A stretch of DNA of 64,000 bases, from positions 1,378,001 through 1,442,000 of the forward strand of contig JASXSU010000001.1 in NCBI GenBank assembly GCA_030674875.1, given 5' to 3'. Source of the DNA: Candidatus Endonucleibacter sp. (ex Gigantidas childressi). GTDB lineage: Bacteria > Pseudomonadota > Gammaproteobacteria > Pseudomonadales > Endozoicomonadaceae. Positions 19,369-28,500 of this stretch are shown here, one piece after another. How positions within the stretch are numbered: the stretch's first letter is position 1; each line of letters begins with the position of its first letter. The notes beneath the pieces were generated by a model. The model saw only the letters and a program-made list of their open reading frames with translations, had not been told where the DNA came from and searched no databases. The position numbers and the translations under genes were made by a program.

Positions 19369-20154
19369 ATGAACAATAACTCTATAGAAATACCTGCATT
19401 TGTAATTTGCCTTGAACGGGAAGTTGATAGACGTCAGCGCATAAAAGACCACCTTAATTCACTTAAGGTAGCGTTCAGCTTCTTCAATTCTGTTGATGGG
19501 AGAACTCTCAGTGCTGAAGAAAAACGGAAATATTATTCAGAAAGTCTTTCAGTCAAAACAAGAGGGAGAATCTTAGCTGCTGGCGAGATTGGCTGTTACC
19601 TGAGTCATAGTAAAATATGGCAGCATATTATTGAAACAGGTATCAATAAAGCTCTCATTATCGAGTCAGATGCTGTTTTTACTGATGAGTCCATTCAAAC
19701 CATTAACAAAATAGATAAAGACCTATTTGAGTGGGAGCTTATTATGTTGTATTATAGGGAGTGCTACCCTGCTTTTAAAGGTAGGTATAATATAACGCCT
19801 CAAACAAAATTAGTGAAGTTTTCTAATAAAACCTCATGTGCCACAGCATATCTGGTGACGTCAGATGGTGCCAAAAGACTTCTGGATAAAGCTTATCCCA
19901 TTCAAATGCCAGTTGATGATTATATGACCGGAGGGTATATTGATAAAAATTTGCGTACCTTTGCAGCCTATCCTAGAACTGTACATCTCACCGATGACGC
20001 TTTGGAAACATCCACAATCAGGGCGGATTTATTTCCTATGATGGATAGCCTAGGGATAAAACGGAGGACATCAAACAAAAAATATATATTCAAAGAGCTT
20101 GAGAAAGAATTGAGACGTTTTTTAAAAAAGCTAAATCCTCCATCATGGCTATAA
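19369..20154 (+). CDS. Family 25 glycosyltransferase
   Basis: 261 residues of the LPS GT25 (LgtB/Lex-like) family. Family pattern: FVICLEREVDRRQRIKDHL near residue 10, FFNSVDGRTLS, GEIGCYLSHSKIWQHI near 75, ALIIESDAVF with the acidic pair, a TSCATAYLVTSDGAKRLL segment near 160 and a final PVDDYMTG. It follows the PIG-L gene by 66 bp and precedes the next transferase by 13 bp. The sugar added is not predictable; galactose is common in the family. Confidence 0.87.
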   Translation: MNNNSIEIPAFVICLEREVDRRQRIKDHLNSLKVAFSFFNSVDGRTLSAEEKRKYYSESLSVKTRGRILAAGEIGCYLSHSKIWQHIIETGINKALIIESDAVFTDESIQTINKIDKDLFEWELIMLYYRECYPAFKGRYNITPQTKLVKFSNKTSCATAYLVTSDGAKRLLDKAYPIQMPVDDYMTGGYIDKNLRTFAAYPRTVHLTDDALETSTIRADLFPMMDSLGIKRRTSNKKYIFKELEKELRRFLKKLNPPSWL

Positions 20155-20167
20155 AGGTTTCGCAAAA

Positions 20168-21007
20168 ATGAGCAGCCACAAATACAAATATGCAAGCATA
20201 GAGGAAACGATTTTTTCTGACACCAGTGACGTCACAGTTGTCATAACCTGCTGTGGTCGTATAGACTTGCTTAAAAAAACATTAAACAGTTTCTTTGAAT
20301 TCAACACATACCCCATAAAGAAAATGATCATTACTGAAGACTCTGGCAACCACGATATTTATTCCATAATTCCCGAGGAGCATAAAAATAATTTCCTCAT
20401 AATAATTAATAGTGAAAATGTTGGGCAAATACGCTCTATTGATAAGGCCTATGCAAAAGTAGACACATACTATATTTTTCACTGCGAAGAAGATTGGATA
20501 TTCTACAGAAAAGGCTTTATTGAAAACTCTAAATCTATTTTAATATCAAATGATAAAGTATATCAAGTCTGGTTAAGAAGTTATTATCACGATATTCACC
20601 AAGACTACCCATTTCATACATTAGGAGAAGATATATCTGCTAATGGCGTGACGGCATATCGATTACTTAGCTCAAAACAAAAGTGGCAAGGGTTTTCATT
20701 CAATCCAGGATTAAGGCGTTTATCTGACTATCACTCCATACCTGGAGGCTACAGATCATTCCTTACTGAAAATAATAGTTCTTTATCAACAGAAAGTGCC
20801 TTATCAAAACATATGCGAGATAATAATATGTTTGCAGCAGTTCTTGAGAATGATGCAGTAGCGCACATTGGTTATAATGATCATATTAAAGATAAAAATG
20901 AAATTATGAAAAAAAGGCAGAAGAAAATAACAAGATTACTCCTTGCATTGTTGTTTTTTCTCCTTGGTTGGAGCGTTGCATTTTTCACCACACCAACAGG
21001 TTCCTAA
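20168..21007 (+). CDS. Glycosyltransferase-like protein with C-terminal membrane anchor
   Basis: 279 residues. The N-terminal half has GT-A features: VTVVITCCGRIDLLKKTLNS near residue 20, MIITEDSG, SENVGQIRSIDKAYAKV, and FHCEEDWIFYRKG near 105 with the acidic metal site. Then PGLRRLSDYHSIPGGY. A membrane helix, residues 254-273 (LLLALLFFLLGW), ends the protein. It closes the LPS cluster; after it come only IS remnants. Assignment to sugar transfer is good, substrate unknown. Confidence 0.8.
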   Translation: MSSHKYKYASIEETIFSDTSDVTVVITCCGRIDLLKKTLNSFFEFNTYPIKKMIITEDSGNHDIYSIIPEEHKNNFLIIINSENVGQIRSIDKAYAKVDTYYIFHCEEDWIFYRKGFIENSKSILISNDKVYQVWLRSYYHDIHQDYPFHTLGEDISANGVTAYRLLSSKQKWQGFSFNPGLRRLSDYHSIPGGYRSFLTENNSSLSTESALSKHMRDNNMFAAVLENDAVAHIGYNDHIKDKNEIMKKRQKKITRLLLALLFFLLGWSVAFFTTPTGS

Positions 21008-21067
21008 GTTTACACAATAACCGACATATTGATATTACTTTTATGGGTACGCATTATTTATAGCTCA

Positions 21068-21172
21068 CGAGATATTAAATACAAGACCAAGGAAACTATT
21101 AGCTTATAAAGGACCTGAGGAATATTTCTATGAATAACTACTTTTGTCGTACTTCAAACTTGATACTAAGCA
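21068..21172. repeat. IS30-type C right-end remnant
   Basis: TTAGCTTATAAAGGACCTGA and the terminus ACTTCAAACTTGATACTAAGC correspond to the last 105 bp of the IS30-C copy at 8600-8703. Confidence 0.75.
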
Positions 21173-21556
21173 GTATAAAAAGTCTGGACTTTGGTTTGGA
21201 GTCTATACATATGACGAACTTTGAAACTGATAGGGCTACTGAAGATTGCTGTTGTGTCTGCCTGCTAGTGGGGCACTGGTGTTTGGGAATGCAAATCAAT
21301 TACCGCTGAACAAGCATTACTATCCAGGCAACAGTCTATTCCGGTTAGGATTAGGTAGGATTAGACTAGTACTCAAAAACAACTGTGCAAAAAATAATCA
21401 AATAATTTTTTTAAATCTGCTAAATGTTTTGTCCCGCTCATAAGTAACTCTTCTCACTATCAGAAAGTGGCGATAAGAGCCATCTGCTAGAACATCTGAA
21501 AACAACCATGCCTGAACGCTCTTCTCCTCTGCTGATTAGTCAAGTTTATGGGTGCC
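21173..21556. other. Intergenic stretch without recognisable gene
   Basis: About 380 bp between two IS remnants. A 65-codon ORF at 21246-21443 has no recognisable features. Confidence 0.4.
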
Positions 21557-21775
21557 ATATCTTACGCGGATTCAAATTCCAAGTGCATCACAGCTTAAGC
21601 TTCTAACGCAGCCCTGTGTTCACCCATTATTAGGGTGGGTGTTTTGAAATTCAAATCTTTTCTTGGCCGAGAATTAAGCCGCATCAATGCTCGCTTCACC
21701 TCTATCTGACCGACCTTCTTGAAGTCTGTATTCTTTGGAAAATATTGTCGCAGCAAGCCATTGGTGTTCTCATTT

Positions 21776-21902
21776 ATACTCAAAGTATTTCAAGTTGCTA
21801 CTAGGCGGTAAGTAAGCGAAGCCCCATGAGCCTACGAGTAGTAGGTGATCTGGGTGAGCGAGCGCAGCCAGCCACGTAGCAGATTGAAAGGCGACGGGTA
21901 TA
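21776..21902 (-). repeat. MITE-A copy
   Basis: Inverted relative to the copy at 8158. It splits the IS30-A transposase just before the NENTNG segment. Ends TATACTCAAAG and GACGGGTATA. Confidence 0.85.
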
Positions 21903-22331
21903 ACCCTAGCTCCCAAGAGTTGTAGGGGTAGCAAAGTAAACCTCCGCCTGATTTTCTCATGGTACGAAAACTCTTTCCCGTTGTCAGCCGTAATGGTGTG
22001 AACAATATCCTTAATGAGCAAGCTGATCGTAGCCTTGGTCACATCTGCTGCGCTTTTGAGACCGTGTACTTCGTGACCCGTTCGACGATAGTTACCAAAG
22101 CCCCGCTATGCACTTTGCCAATGACGGTATCAATCTCCCAGTCTCCGATACGCGATTTATCGTCAACGATCTCTGGGCGATCATCTATGCTGACGCGGTT
22201 CTTTATCTGGCCGCGCGTCGACTTGCCGTTTCGTCGCTTGTCATACTTCTTACCCTGGCGACGAAAATGCATGTAAAGATCGCCGCCAGCCTGCTTATTC
22301 GCCCAAATTTGTAGGTAGATGCTTTCATAGC

Positions 22332-22459
22332 TATACCCAAAGCATTTCAACTTGCTACTAGGCAGCAAGTAAGCGAAGCCCCGTGAGCCTACGAGTAGTA
22401 GGTGATCGGGGTGAGCGAACGCAGCCAAAAACGTAGCAACTTGAAAAGCGACGGGTATA
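22332..22459 (-). repeat. MITE-A copy
   Basis: Inserted in the IS30-A transposase gene after NNQEQL. Read on the coding strand it is open and in frame, so the transposase would carry about 43 extra residues rather than be truncated. Confidence 0.87.
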
Positions 22460-22860
22460 ATCAGTTGTTCCTGATTATTCAGCAACCAACCGGAAATCTG
22501 CTCTGGGCTCCACTCTGCACGCAACTTTGATTCAATCACCTCGATCATTTTTGGCGTCATTCTACTCGCCCAAGCCGACTCTGTACGCCGCCTATCTGTT
22601 TGGCCTTGTGCTTGCCTATGCTTATATCCACGTTCGCTAGTATTCCTTGCCAACTCACGGCTCACTGTGGACTGGCTGGTGCCAATGATCTCCGCTATCT
22701 CCCTTTGGCTGCAACCGCTTTTCTTTAGTGTGGAAATCTAGAATCTTTGTTCGTAAGGCAGTTGTTGGTAAGTTATCGTCATCACTTCATCTCTTGCCGG
22801 AGAAAAGGGTAGGAGCTTACCTTCATCTAGCCCTTTCTTCTACCTAGTCAAATAATGCAC

Positions 22861-22913
22861 TTCCGATTTGAATCCGCTTAGGTTATAATTTCAATTTTTT
22901 ACAATTACAGAGG
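22861..22913 (+). promoter_or_regulatory. Hybrid IS30-end promoter and RBS of zinc-finger gene 1
   Basis: TATAAT at 22884-22889 is a perfect -10 box. TTCCGA at 22861-22866 lies exactly 17 bp upstream and is a modest -35 box. The -35 box is inside the IS30-A terminal repeat, which ends at 22876, while the -10 is in flanking DNA. AGAGG at 22909-22913 is the likely ribosome-binding site, 12 nt before the ATG, which is longer than usual. The same arrangement precedes all fifteen gene copies, with TTTAGA or TTCAGA variants at -35. Predicted, not tested. Confidence 0.65.
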
Positions 22914-22925
22914 TAAAAATCAAGC

Positions 22926-24095
22926 ATGTTAAATCTATATCATCAGCTGTTTACACAGAGGATAAGCCTTGTTACTGCTATTAAGTGTATGCTTTTTTCT
23001 TATTGCTGGTTAATATCATGCTGCATTCAAGCTGGATTAGATAATTATGTTTTTGACAGCATAAAGGTTAAAAATGATCTACAAGAATGGCAGTTTAGGT
23101 ATATTTCACCGATACCATCACAAGATATACAAAATGACTTAGGTGTGATGATTGATAAATGCATCATATTAGATGAAGAAACTGAAAAGCAAGTGTCAGC
23201 CATCATGATTAATATGTTGCAAAAAAACACAGATTTAGAATTTCATAACATGAATAATAATCATAGCCTCCAAGTTGATGTTAGTAATGATTCATTATCA
23301 GTTGCTGATATTATCATTTGGATACAATATTTTTTAGAAGAATATAAAGCATATGAATCTATTCTGATAGGTATACTTACACTTGATAAAGGCACAGAGG
23401 TGCTAAGGTGTGAGATTAAAACAATCTCAATGATAAATCATAAATTAGATGATAATGGTGTCATAATTGAAGGTAGATGTAGTGAGTTAACGATTCTCAC
23501 AAAGCTATTAGAGTTGGGTGCGTGTGTGAGATATGCGTCTGAAAACAGCGATACAGTTAATTATGTAGATTGTGAACAGTTATCATATCCATATCAGACA
23601 AAAAACATATTGTCTGATGGTGCTCCAGAGTTTAAAAAGAGTACTACTGCACATACAAAAGATCCTGTTGAGAAAACGAAGTACGCCTGTGAAAAATGTA
23701 ACAAGGAATTTCGGTTTCGATGGAATTTACACGAACATGAAAGACTTCATACTGGGGTAAAGCCTTTTGCTTGCAAAGTGTGCGAGAAGGTATTTCCTTC
23801 CAAAAGTAATTTAGCCTCACATATGATACATCATGCTGAGGAAAGGCCTTTTGGGTGCACATACTGTGGCAAGGACTTTAAGCGTCGTTGGGGTTTAACC
23901 GAACATACAAAAACTCATACTGGTGAAAAGTCTTTTATATGCCAACACTGTTCCAAGAGATTTAGGAGTCAATCTAATTTAACTGTACATCTAAGAACTC
24001 ATGATGATGAAAAGCCTTTTGTGTGCGACCAGTGTAATAAGGCATTTAGGCATAAAAGTAGTTTAACGGCACATACTATAAAGATTCATAGGTAA
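22926..24095 (+). CDS. Exported-type C2H2 zinc-finger protein, copy 1
   Basis: 389 residues. Residues 1-36 look like a signal peptide: charged R12 and K20, hydrophobic CMLFSYCWLIS, possible cleavage after IQA36; LISC at 29-32 also fits a lipobox. Residues about 40-240 are a conserved domain I do not recognise. From about 250 follow five C2H2 fingers with CX2CX12HX3-4H spacing and TGEKPF-like linkers. Helix residues at -1,2,3,6 read FWNE, SSNS, RWGE, SSNV, HSSA. Such fingers bind DNA in eukaryotes and differ from bacterial Ros-type fingers. Function in the host is inference. Confidence 0.9.
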   Translation: MLNLYHQLFTQRISLVTAIKCMLFSYCWLISCCIQAGLDNYVFDSIKVKNDLQEWQFRYISPIPSQDIQNDLGVMIDKCIILDEETEKQVSAIMINMLQKNTDLEFHNMNNNHSLQVDVSNDSLSVADIIIWIQYFLEEYKAYESILIGILTLDKGTEVLRCEIKTISMINHKLDDNGVIIEGRCSELTILTKLLELGACVRYASENSDTVNYVDCEQLSYPYQTKNILSDGAPEFKKSTTAHTKDPVEKTKYACEKCNKEFRFRWNLHEHERLHTGVKPFACKVCEKVFPSKSNLASHMIHHAEERPFGCTYCGKDFKRRWGLTEHTKTHTGEKSFICQHCSKRFRSQSNLTVHLRTHDDEKPFVCDQCNKAFRHKSSLTAHTIKIHR

Positions 24096-24781
24096 AAAGC
24101 CTGATTATTGCGAAAAGTATGGTTAGAAATTTACTAACAGCGATAAAAATGGAATATCCACATAGTTGTCCAATAAAGCTTAGGCGGATTCAAGTCTGAA
24201 GTGCATCACTTGACTAGGTAGAAGAAAGGGCCAGCTGAAGGTAAGCACCTACCCTTTTCTCCGGCAAGAGATGAAGTGATGCTGGATTAGTATAATAAGT
24301 GCAAGTGACTGAAATTTTATAGGTGAGCCAGCTACCGGTATATTTGTAGCTTGAGTTGGATGTACTGCGTCCATGAACAGAACCACTTCATCCTTTGGTA
24401 GCGAGGCTTTTAGCTCTTCATTCTACTCGCCCTAGCCGGCTCTGTACGCAGCCTATCTGTTCGGCCTTGTGCTTGCCTATAATTCACGTTCGCCAGTATT
24501 CCTTGCCAACTCACGGCTCACCGTGGACTGGCTGGTGCCAATGATCTCCGCTATATCCCTTTGGCTGCAACCGCTTTTCTTTAGTGTGGAAATCTAGAAT
24601 CTTTGTTCGTAAGGCAGTTGTTGGTAAGTTATCGTCATCACTTCATCTCTTGCCGGAGAAAAGAGTAGGAGCTTACCTTCAGCTTGCCCTTTCTTCTACC
24701 TAGTCAAGTAATGCACTTTAGATTTAGATCCGCTTAGGTTATAATTTCAATTTATTACAATTACAGAGGTGAAAATCAAGT
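24096..24781. repeat. Nested IS scar between copies 1 and 2 (type 1)
   Basis: Reference scar. A shortened IS30-A element (24184-24733) has inverted ends GCGGATTCAAGTCTGAAG and CACTTTAGATTTAGATCCGC flanked by TTAG on both sides. Inside, its left end stops at GAAGTGATG and is followed by an IS30-B terminus (24282-24349), a 72-bp piece of IS630 (TTGAGTTGGATGTACTGCGT onward, 24350-24421) and the antisense N-terminal part of the IS30-A transposase. The promoter of the next gene begins in the right end. Confidence 0.85.
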
Positions 24782-25930
24782 ATGTTAAATCTATATCATC
24801 AGTTGTTTACACAGAGGATAAGCCTTGTTGCTGCTATTAAGTGTATGCTTTTTTCTTATTGCTGGTTAATATCATGCTGCATTCAAGCTGGGTTAGATGA
24901 TTATGTTTTTGAGAGCATAAATATTAAAAAGGACCTGCAAGAATGGCAGTTTAGGTCTATTTCACCGATACCATCACAAGATAGACAAAATGACTTATAT
25001 GTGATGATTGATAAATGCATCATATTAGATCAAAAAACTAAAAATAAAGTGTCAGCCATCATGATTAATATGTTACAAAAAAACACAGATTTAGAATTTC
25101 ATCACATGACTAACAATCACAGCCTCCAAGTTGATGTTAGTAATGATTCATTATCAGTTGATAATATTATCATTCTGCAGGCAGACCTGCTACGTCAATA
25201 CATTTGGATACTAGATTTTTTAGAAGGATATAAAGCATATGAATCTGTTCTTATAGGTATACTTACACTTGATAAAGGCACAGAGGTGCTAAGGTGTGAG
25301 ATTAAAACAATCTCAATGATAAATCATAAATTAGATGATAATGGTGTCATAATTGAAGGTAGATGTAGTGAGTTAACGATTCTCACAAAGCTATTAGAGT
25401 TGGGTGCGTGTGTGAGATATGCGTCTGAAAAAAGCGATACAGCTAATGATGTAGATTGTGAACAGTTACCATATCCATATCAGACAAAAAACATATTGCC
25501 TGATGGTGTTCCAGAGTTTAAAAAGAGTACTACTGCACATACAAAAGTTCCTGTTGAGAAAACGAAGTACGCCTGTGAAAAATGGAACAAGGAATTTCGG
25601 TTTCGATGGAATTTACACGAACATGAAAAACTTCATACTAGGGTAAAGCCTTTTGCTTGCAAAGTGTGCGACAAGGCATTTTTTTACAAAAGTAATTTAT
25701 CCTCACATATGATACATCATGCTGAGGCAAGGCCTTTTTGGTGCACATACTGTGGCAATGGCTTTAAGAGTCGTTGGGGTTTAAACGAACATACAAAAAC
25801 TCATACTGATGAAAAGTCTTTTATATGCCAACACTGTCCCAAGACATTTATGAGTAAAGCTCATTTAACTGTACATATAAGAACTCATGATGATGAAAAG
25901 ACTTTTGTGTGCGCCGAATTCATATACTAA
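24782..25930 (+). CDS. Zinc-finger protein, copy 2, damaged
   Basis: 382 residues. Same N-terminus and conserved domain as copy 1, with a 10-residue insertion (LQADLLRQYI) at residues 131-140. Finger 1 has lost its second Cys (ACEKWNKEF), so it should not bind zinc. Fingers 2-4 are intact (YSNS, SWGE, SAHV). Finger 5 is cut after FVC by an IS30-C terminus, and the ORF ends with four foreign residues. The N-terminal part shares DRQND and DQKT variants with copy 8, which indicates exchange between copies. Function, if any, is reduced. Confidence 0.85.
   Translation: MLNLYHQLFTQRISLVAAIKCMLFSYCWLISCCIQAGLDDYVFESINIKKDLQEWQFRSISPIPSQDRQNDLYVMIDKCIILDQKTKNKVSAIMINMLQKNTDLEFHHMTNNHSLQVDVSNDSLSVDNIIILQADLLRQYIWILDFLEGYKAYESVLIGILTLDKGTEVLRCEIKTISMINHKLDDNGVIIEGRCSELTILTKLLELGACVRYASEKSDTANDVDCEQLPYPYQTKNILPDGVPEFKKSTTAHTKVPVEKTKYACEKWNKEFRFRWNLHEHEKLHTRVKPFACKVCDKAFFYKSNLSSHMIHHAEARPFWCTYCGNGFKSRWGLNEHTKTHTDEKSFICQHCPKTFMSKAHLTVHIRTHDDEKTFVCAEFIY
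25171..25205 (+). other. 35-bp segment identical to 52765-52799
   Basis: CATTCTGCAGGCAGACCTGC and the following 15 bases are identical to a stretch inside the unrelated gene at 52069-53046. Compared with sister copies, 30 bp (ten codons) have been added here between two CATT strings. Frame is kept. Confidence 0.9.
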
Positions 25931-25982
25931 GTGCGACACCCAATTTAATAAAAACGATGAGCTGCGATACCCTTAGTTTTTG
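25913..25982. repeat. IS30-type C terminus cutting copy 2
   Basis: GAATTCATATACTAAGTGCG through CCCTTAGTTTTT is the IS30-C left terminus seen at 7515-7590. Only the end remains; it replaces the last finger of copy 2 and the first part of the following scar. Confidence 0.85.
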
Positions 25983-26579
25983 GCGGATTCAAGTCTGAAG
26001 TGCATCACTTGACTAGGTAGAAGAAAGGGCCAGCTGAAGGTAAGCACCTACCCTTTTCTCCGGCAAGAGATGAAGTGATGCTGGATTAGTATAATAAGTG
26101 CAAGTGACTGAAATTTTATAGGTGAGCCAGCTACCGGTATATTTGTAGCTTGAGTTGGATGTACTGCGTCCATGAACAGAACCACTTCATCCTTTGGTAG
26201 CGAGGCTTTTAGCTCTTCATTCTACTCGCCCTAGCCGGCTCTGTACGCCGCCTATCTGTTCGGCCTTGTGCTTGCTTATATTCACGTTCGCCAGTATTCC
26301 TTGCCAACTCACGGCTCACAGTGGACTGGCTGGTGCCAATGATCTCCGCTATCTCCCTTTGGCTGCAACCGCTTTTCTTTAGTGCGGAAATCTGGCATAG
26401 TTGTTCGTAAGCTAGTTGTTGGTAAGTTATCGTCATCACTTCATCTCTTGCCGGAGAAAAGAGTAGGAGCTTACCTTCAGCTTGCCCTTTCTTCTACCTA
26501 GTCAAGTAATGCACTTTAGATTTAGATCCGCTTAGGTTATAATTTCAATTTATTACAATTACAGAGGTGAAAATCAAGT
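25983..26579. repeat. Nested IS scar between copies 2 and 3 (type 1)
   Basis: Same IS30-A / IS30-B / IS630 junctions as at 24096-24781, but the 70 bp downstream of the gene are replaced by the IS30-C terminus. The antisense IS30-A N-terminal ORF is open here (26209-26439, TYQQLAYEQLCQISALKK, helix-turn-helix intact). Confidence 0.85.
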
Positions 26580-27815
26580 ATGTTAAATCTATATCATCAG
26601 TTGTTTACACAGAGGATAAGCCTTGTTGCTGCTATTAAGTGTATGCTTTTTTCTTATTGCTGGTTAATATCATGCTGCATTCAAGCTGGGTTAGATGATG
26701 ATGTTTTTGGCAGCATAAAGGTTCAAAATGAGCTACAAGAATGGCAGTTTAGGTATATTTCACCGATACCATCACAAGATATACAAAATGACTTATGTGT
26801 GATGATTGATAAATGCATCATATTAGATGAAGAAACTGAAAAGCAAGTGTCAAATATGTTACAAAAAAACACAGCTTTAGAATTTCATCACATGACTAAC
26901 AATCACAGCCTCCAAGTTGATGTTAGTAATGATTCATTATCAGTTGCTGATATTATCATTTGGATACAAGATTTTGTAGAAAGATATAAAGCATATGAAT
27001 CTGTTCTTATAGGTATACTTACACTTGATAAAGGCACAGAGGTGCTAAGGTGTGAGATTAAAACAATCTCAATGATAAATCATAAATCAGATGATAATGG
27101 TGTCATAATTGAAGGTAGATGTAGTGAGTTAACGATTCTCACAAAGCTATTAGAGTTGGGTGCGTGTGTGAGATATGCGTCTGAAAACAGCGCTACAGTT
27201 AATGATGTAGATAGTGAACAGTTCTAATATCAGACAAAAAACATATTGTCTGATGGTGTTCGAGAGTTTAAAAAGAGTACTGCTGCACATACAAAAGTTC
27301 CTGTTAGGGAAAAGAATTCATTATGTCCAGTCTGTGGCAAGGCATTTAGGGATCCATGGCATTTACGCGAACATGAAATAATTCATACTGGGGAGAAGCC
27401 TCATGCTTGCAAAGTGTGTGGCATGACATTTTCTTCCAAAGGTAATTTATCCAAACATATGAAAAGTCATAGTGATGCACGGCCTTTTAGGTGCACAGAC
27501 TGTGACAAGGGCTTTAAGAGGAATTCGAATTTACTCGAACATAAAAGAACTCATACTGGGGAAAAGCCTTTTCTATGCCAATACTGTTCCACGACATGTA
27601 GGAATCAATCTCATTTAAAGGTACATATAAGAATGCATACTGGGGAAAGGCCTTTTCCATGCCAATACTGTATCAAGAGATTTAGTAATAAATCTCATTT
27701 AACTGAACATATAAGAGTTCATACTGGGGAAAGGCCTTTTGTCTGCCGCCAATGTAATAGGGCGTATACTCAGAGCAGTAGTTTAAAATTACATATGAAG
27801 ATTCATGATAGGTAA
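26580..27815 (+). pseudogene. Zinc-finger gene, copy 3, split by an in-frame stop
   Basis: The first 215 codons encode the signal-like segment and conserved domain, with a 4-residue deletion near residue 91. TAA at 27225-27227 stops the frame where sister genes read TTACCATATC. The same frame then continues from a possible TTG start at 27246 to 27815 with six intact-looking fingers (DWHE, SGNK, RSNE, NSHV, NSHE, QSSL). The fourth finger has Cys for the conserved Phe (TTCRN). Unless readthrough or reinitiation occurs, fingers and signal are uncoupled. Confidence 0.85.
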
Positions 27816-28500
27816 AAAGCCTGATTATTGCGAAAAGTATGGTTAGAAATTTACTAACAGCGATAAAAATGGAATATCCACATAGTTGTCCAATAAAGCT
27901 TAGGCGCATTCAAGTCTGAAGTGCATCACTTGACTTGGTAGAAGAAAGGGCCAGCTGAAGGTAAGCACCTACCCTTTTCTCCGGCAAGAGATGAAGTGAT
28001 GCTGGATTAGTATAATAAGTGCAAGTGACTGAAATTTTATAGGTGAGCCAGCTGCCGGTATATTTGTAGCTTGAGTTGGATGTACTGCGTCCATGAACAG
28101 AACCACTTCATCCTTTGGTAGCGAGGCTTTTAGCTCTTCATTCTACTCGCCCTAGTCGGCTCTGTACGCAGCCTATCTGTTCGGCCTTGTGCTTGCCTAT
28201 ATTCACGTTCGCCAGTATTCCTTGCCAGCTCACGGCTCACCGTGGACTGGCTGGTGCCAATGATCTCCGCTATATCCCTTTGGCTTCAACCGCTTTTCTT
28301 TAGTGTGGAAATCTAGAATCTTTGTTCGTAAGCCAGTTGTTGGTAAGTTATCGTCATCACTTCATCTCTTGCCGGAGAAAAGAGTAGGAGCTAACCTTCA
28401 GCTGGCCCTTTCTTCTAGCTAGTCAGGTAATGCACTTCCGACTTGAATCCGCCTAGGTTATAATTTCAATTTTTTATAATTACAGAGGCAAAAATCAAGT
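27816..28500. repeat. Nested IS scar between copies 3 and 4 (type 1)
   Basis: Same junctions as the reference scar at 24096-24781, including the GGGCCAGCTGAAGG form of the left IS30-A end. Promoter TATAAT is retained before copy 4. Confidence 0.85.

Larger units (their letters stand above)
21592..22784 (-). pseudogene. IS30-type A transposase, interrupted by MITEs
   Basis: From the reverse strand: helix-turn-helix (CSQREIAEIIGTSQSTVSRE), WSPEQISGWLLNNQEQL, then an in-frame MITE insertion, ESIYLQIWANKQAGGDLY, GDWEIDTVIGKVHSG (first catalytic Asp), ITADNGKEFSYHEKI (second Asp), a second MITE, NENTNGLLRQYFP (catalytic Glu) and LNSRPRKDLNFKTP. A stop near 22742 in the N-terminal part, a frame break near 22040 and the two insertions make it inactive. 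Confidence 0.85.
21557..22876 (-). mobile_element. IS30-type A element carrying two MITEs
   Basis: Terminal repeats GCGGATTCAAATTCCAAGTG and, inverted, CACTTCCGATTTGAATCCGC. Between them lies the longest copy of the IS30-A transposase in the window. Its right end abuts the promoter of the first zinc-finger gene. Shortened copies of the same element recur upstream of every other zinc-finger gene in the array. Confidence 0.85.

Noticed and set aside
23045-23230. Recurrent reverse-strand ORFs of 61 codons under many zinc-finger genes (also at 30471, 38023, 41704, 43514, 48587)
   Set aside because: They are antisense to the conserved 5' part of the zinc-finger genes and repeat only because the genes do. 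No start signal or separate conservation.
23572-23760. Forward ORFs of 62-84 codons overlapping the finger regions in another frame
   Set aside because: They are frame shadows created by the periodic finger codons.
26194-26382. Forward ORFs of about 62-71 codons in the scars (MVARLLALHS type)
   Set aside because: They are antisense to the IS30-A transposase N-terminus and start in the IS630 fragment; an accidental open frame copied with the scar.
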